Assembly (NCBI GenBank): GCA_022013395.1
Contig: JAKLQL010000478.1
Span: 1 to 7,228 of the forward strand
DNA from: Acetobacterium sp.
GTDB lineage: Bacteria > Bacillota > Clostridia > Eubacteriales > Eubacteriaceae
DNA length: 7,228 nt
Direction: 5' to 3'
A program made the position numbers and the translations under genes. Shown here piece by piece: positions 5,535 through 7,228 of the stretch. The stretch's first letter is position 1. Every line of letters begins with the position of its first letter. The notes beneath the pieces are model-generated. The model was not told the origin of the DNA. It saw only the letters and a program-made list of their open reading frames with translations, and did no database searches.

Positions 5535-6598
5535 TATGCAACCTCACTTTTCGTTTTATCCGAAACAAATCGATATTGTAATGCAAATTCACTTCCCAAA
5601 ATAAAGAACAGAATAATGGCCTGGATCATATCCGCCACCGACCCGGGAATCTGGAAAGCGGTCTGGATATAGGACGCCCCCTGTAAAAGCACGGCAAAGG
5701 CAAACGAATTCATGACCACAAAAGGCACCTTAAGCCCGGAGAGCCAGGCAACGATGATCGCGGTAAAACCAAGTCCCCCGGTAATTTCAGTCGAAAGAGC
5801 CCCACTGACGCCGGTTATCTGCATCATTCCAACTATCCCGCATAAACCACCGCTGATCAGGGCTGCAATCATAATGGTTTTGGTAACGTTAATCCCAATG
5901 TATCGAGCGGTGTTTTCACTTTCACCTAATACCGAAATTTCAAAACCAATTTTTGATCGATTCATAAAATAATACATCGCCAACACAATGATAACCGCCA
6001 TCAAAATGCTGAGATTAAACCCACTCACATTGGGAAGCAAAGCATTATTGGGAAGATTGGCAATTTTAGGCATCCCATTGGCTGCCGGATCTTTCCAGAA
6101 ATCATATTGCAAAGCAGTTACCAGTGTCAGTGCGATGTAATTTAACATCAGCGTAAATAAGGTTTCATTGGTACCATACCGGGCTTTGAAAAAAGCCGGA
6201 ATCATCAGCCAAACTGCTCCAAACACAAAGGAAACCAGTACCATTGTCAGCAGCATAATCGGCAGGGGCAGATTAGGAAATGACCGAACCACAAGGGTTG
6301 TTCCCACCGCTCCCATCAAAAACTGACCTTCCGCACCAATATTCCAAAAACGCATTTTAAAAGCAATCATAACCCCCAGGGACAATACCAGCAGGGGAAC
6401 CATTTTGACAATGGTAGCAGCAAATCGATGGATGGTGCCAAAGCAACCTTGAAAAATTCCAATATATAATTCAATGGGATTGGCCCCGGCAAAAACAACA
6501 ATGATTGATGCCAATGCCAGCGCCGCCAATACGGCTAGTACCCGGACAATTATTTTTTCCCGTGTTTTGGGAACATCTTTTTTTACGATATGGAGCAT
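5534..6598 (-). CDS. ABC transporter permease, nucleoside/BMP family (NupP/YufP-like)
   Basis: This is the larger partner permease of the same importer, 354 residues. A basic N-terminus (to about residue 16) precedes the first membrane segment (about 18-37), and further hydrophobic segments run to about residue 345. Characteristic blocks are MRFWNIGAEGQFLMGA (82-97), TNETLFTLMLNYIA (143-156), the coupling-loop segment GESENTARYIGIN (225-237) and GGLGFTAIIVAWLSG (274-288). Together these identify the YufP/NupP-type permease of the BPD_transp_2 family. The start is ATG 6598, behind GGAGAAG. It overlaps the ATPase gene by 16 nt and is followed by the second permease with a 1-nt overlap. The two permeases and the double ATPase should form one importer in the cytoplasmic membrane, loaded by a BMP-type lipoprotein that is probably encoded outside the window. 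Nucleoside is the best substrate guess; simple sugar is possible. Confidence 0.9.
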   Translation of the reverse strand: MLHIVKKDVPKTREKIIVRVLAVLAALALASIIVVFAGANPIELYIGIFQGCFGTIHRFAATIVKMVPLLVLSLGVMIAFKMRFWNIGAEGQFLMGAVGTTLVVRSFPNLPLPIMLLTMVLVSFVFGAVWLMIPAFFKARYGTNETLFTLMLNYIALTLVTALQYDFWKDPAANGMPKIANLPNNALLPNVSGFNLSILMAVIIVLAMYYFMNRSKIGFEISVLGESENTARYIGINVTKTIMIAALISGGLCGIVGMMQITGVSGALSTEITGGLGFTAIIVAWLSGLKVPFVVMNSFAFAVLLQGASYIQTAFQIPGSVADMIQAIILFFILGSEFALQYRFVSDKTKSEVA

Positions 6599-7228
6599 GT
6601 TTCTTCTCCTTCACTCATTACGCCAGACATCATCAATCCAATGGTTTCTTTGGTCGTTTTTCGCGGGTCTACGATGCCGGTTACGCGGCCTTCGCACAAA
6701 ACCATAATCCGGTCACAAAGTCCCATCAAAACATCCAGGTCCTCACCGACATACATAATCGGCTTCATTTTAACTTTTTGTTCATTTAACAATTCATAAA
6801 TGATCTGCGATGATCCTACATCCAGACCTCGGGTCGCATAGGCTGTTACCATCAGTTTGGGTTCCAACTCAATTTCCCGTCCCAACAATACCTTTTGAAT
6901 ATTGCCACCCGAAAGCAAACTGACAGCATGATTTTCAATAGCTGGGGTCGAAACATTCAGCCGTTCAACCAAAGCTTCTGCCTTATCCCGGGAAACTACC
7001 CGGGAAATCCCCATTCCTTTGGTGTTCCGGTAATCTTTGAGTAATACATTATCAATAATATCCATTGAAGAAACCAGACCCATCCCCAGACGATCCTCGG
7101 GAACAAAGCTTAGACTGATGCCCATTTGACTGATTTTCTCCGGGTTTTTTCCAACAATATTTTCAACAATCCATAGTTTTTTTTTTAAATTTTCTTTTAA
7201 AACCTCAACTTTCATAGTATTAATTAAA
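6583..7228 (-). CDS. ABC transporter ATP-binding subunit, C-terminal domain (NupO/YufO-like), cut by window edge
   Basis: This is the C-terminal nucleotide-binding domain of what is probably a double-domain ATPase of about 500 residues. The frame stays open to the right edge, so ATG 7215 is almost certainly internal; the Walker A motif would lie just outside. Numbering from that Met, visible parts are GKNPEKISQMG (22-32), LSFVPEDRLGMGLV (35-48) and the ABC signature LLSGGNIQKVLLGREI (100-115). They are followed by a degenerate Walker B region, LMVTAYATRGLD (121-132), where the usual DEPT reads AYAT. The switch region reads YVGEDLD (155-161), with Glu in place of the His-loop His. This suggests the second domain is catalytically weak, as is common in BMP/nucleoside and sugar importers. 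It drives the permeases encoded next, overlapping the first by 16 nt. The N-terminal 25 residues seen here are very AT-rich, Lys-rich and poorly conserved. Confidence 0.88.
   Translation of the reverse strand, partial: LINTMKVEVLKENLKKKLWIVENIVGKNPEKISQMGISLSFVPEDRLGMGLVSSMDIIDNVLLKDYRNTKGMGISRVVSRDKAEALVERLNVSTPAIENHAVSLLSGGNIQKVLLGREIELEPKLMVTAYATRGLDVGSSQIIYELLNEQKVKMKPIMYVGEDLDVLMGLCDRIMVLCEGRVTGIVDPRKTTKETIGLMMSGVMSEGEETCSIS

Noticed and set aside
1..7228. CRISPR array, defence island, prophage, tRNA/rRNA or complete mobile element
   Set aside because: There are no regularly spaced repeats, no transposase, integrase or phage-like proteins and no tRNA-like cloverleaf. The genes are housekeeping enzymes and a transporter.

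Overview
The window looks like chromosomal DNA of a Gram-positive anaerobe of the class Clostridia. An acetogen-like Eubacteriaceae/Acetobacterium relative is my best guess, from the protein style (clostridial EPSP synthase motif, clostridial-type nucleoside-family ABC ATPase), the strong AGGAGG-type ribosome binding sites and the use of TTG starts. The genus is inference. Every gene I can support lies on the minus strand, so biology reads from high to low coordinates.

Region 1 (7228 to about 4559): the downstream part of an ABC transporter operon of the BMP/nucleoside (NupOPQ/YufOPQ-like) type. It holds the C-terminal nucleotide-binding domain of a double-ATPase subunit, cut by the window edge, followed by two membrane permeases. 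The genes overlap by 16 nt and 1 nt, and a rho-independent-type hairpin follows the last one. The lipoprotein receptor and the N-terminal ATPase half would lie beyond the window.

Region 2 (about 4558 to 4421): an intergenic segment with several small dyads and an extended -10 promoter that should drive the next operon.

Region 3 (4420 to 295): a chorismate biosynthesis operon, aroB (3-dehydroquinate synthase), aroA (EPSP synthase), aroC (chorismate synthase), an AroQ-class chorismate mutase, and a small unrecognised membrane-anchored protein. The enzymes cover DAHP to dehydroquinate, shikimate-3-phosphate to chorismate, and chorismate to prephenate. DAHP synthase, dehydroquinase, shikimate dehydrogenase and shikimate kinase are not in the window. 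aroC and the mutase both appear to start at TTG behind strong Shine-Dalgarno sequences, and the genes are tightly packed. GC content falls sharply from aroBAC to the mutase and the small protein.

Region 4 (294 to 1): an AT-rich spacer with a likely promoter, then the first 43 codons of a biotin-carboxylase-type gene, most likely pyruvate carboxylase, running off the left edge.

I see no mobile gene, CRISPR array, RNA gene or defence system. This is largely ordinary housekeeping DNA. The points most worth a second look are the unidentified small protein, the composition break around it, and the dyad-rich spacer upstream of aroB.
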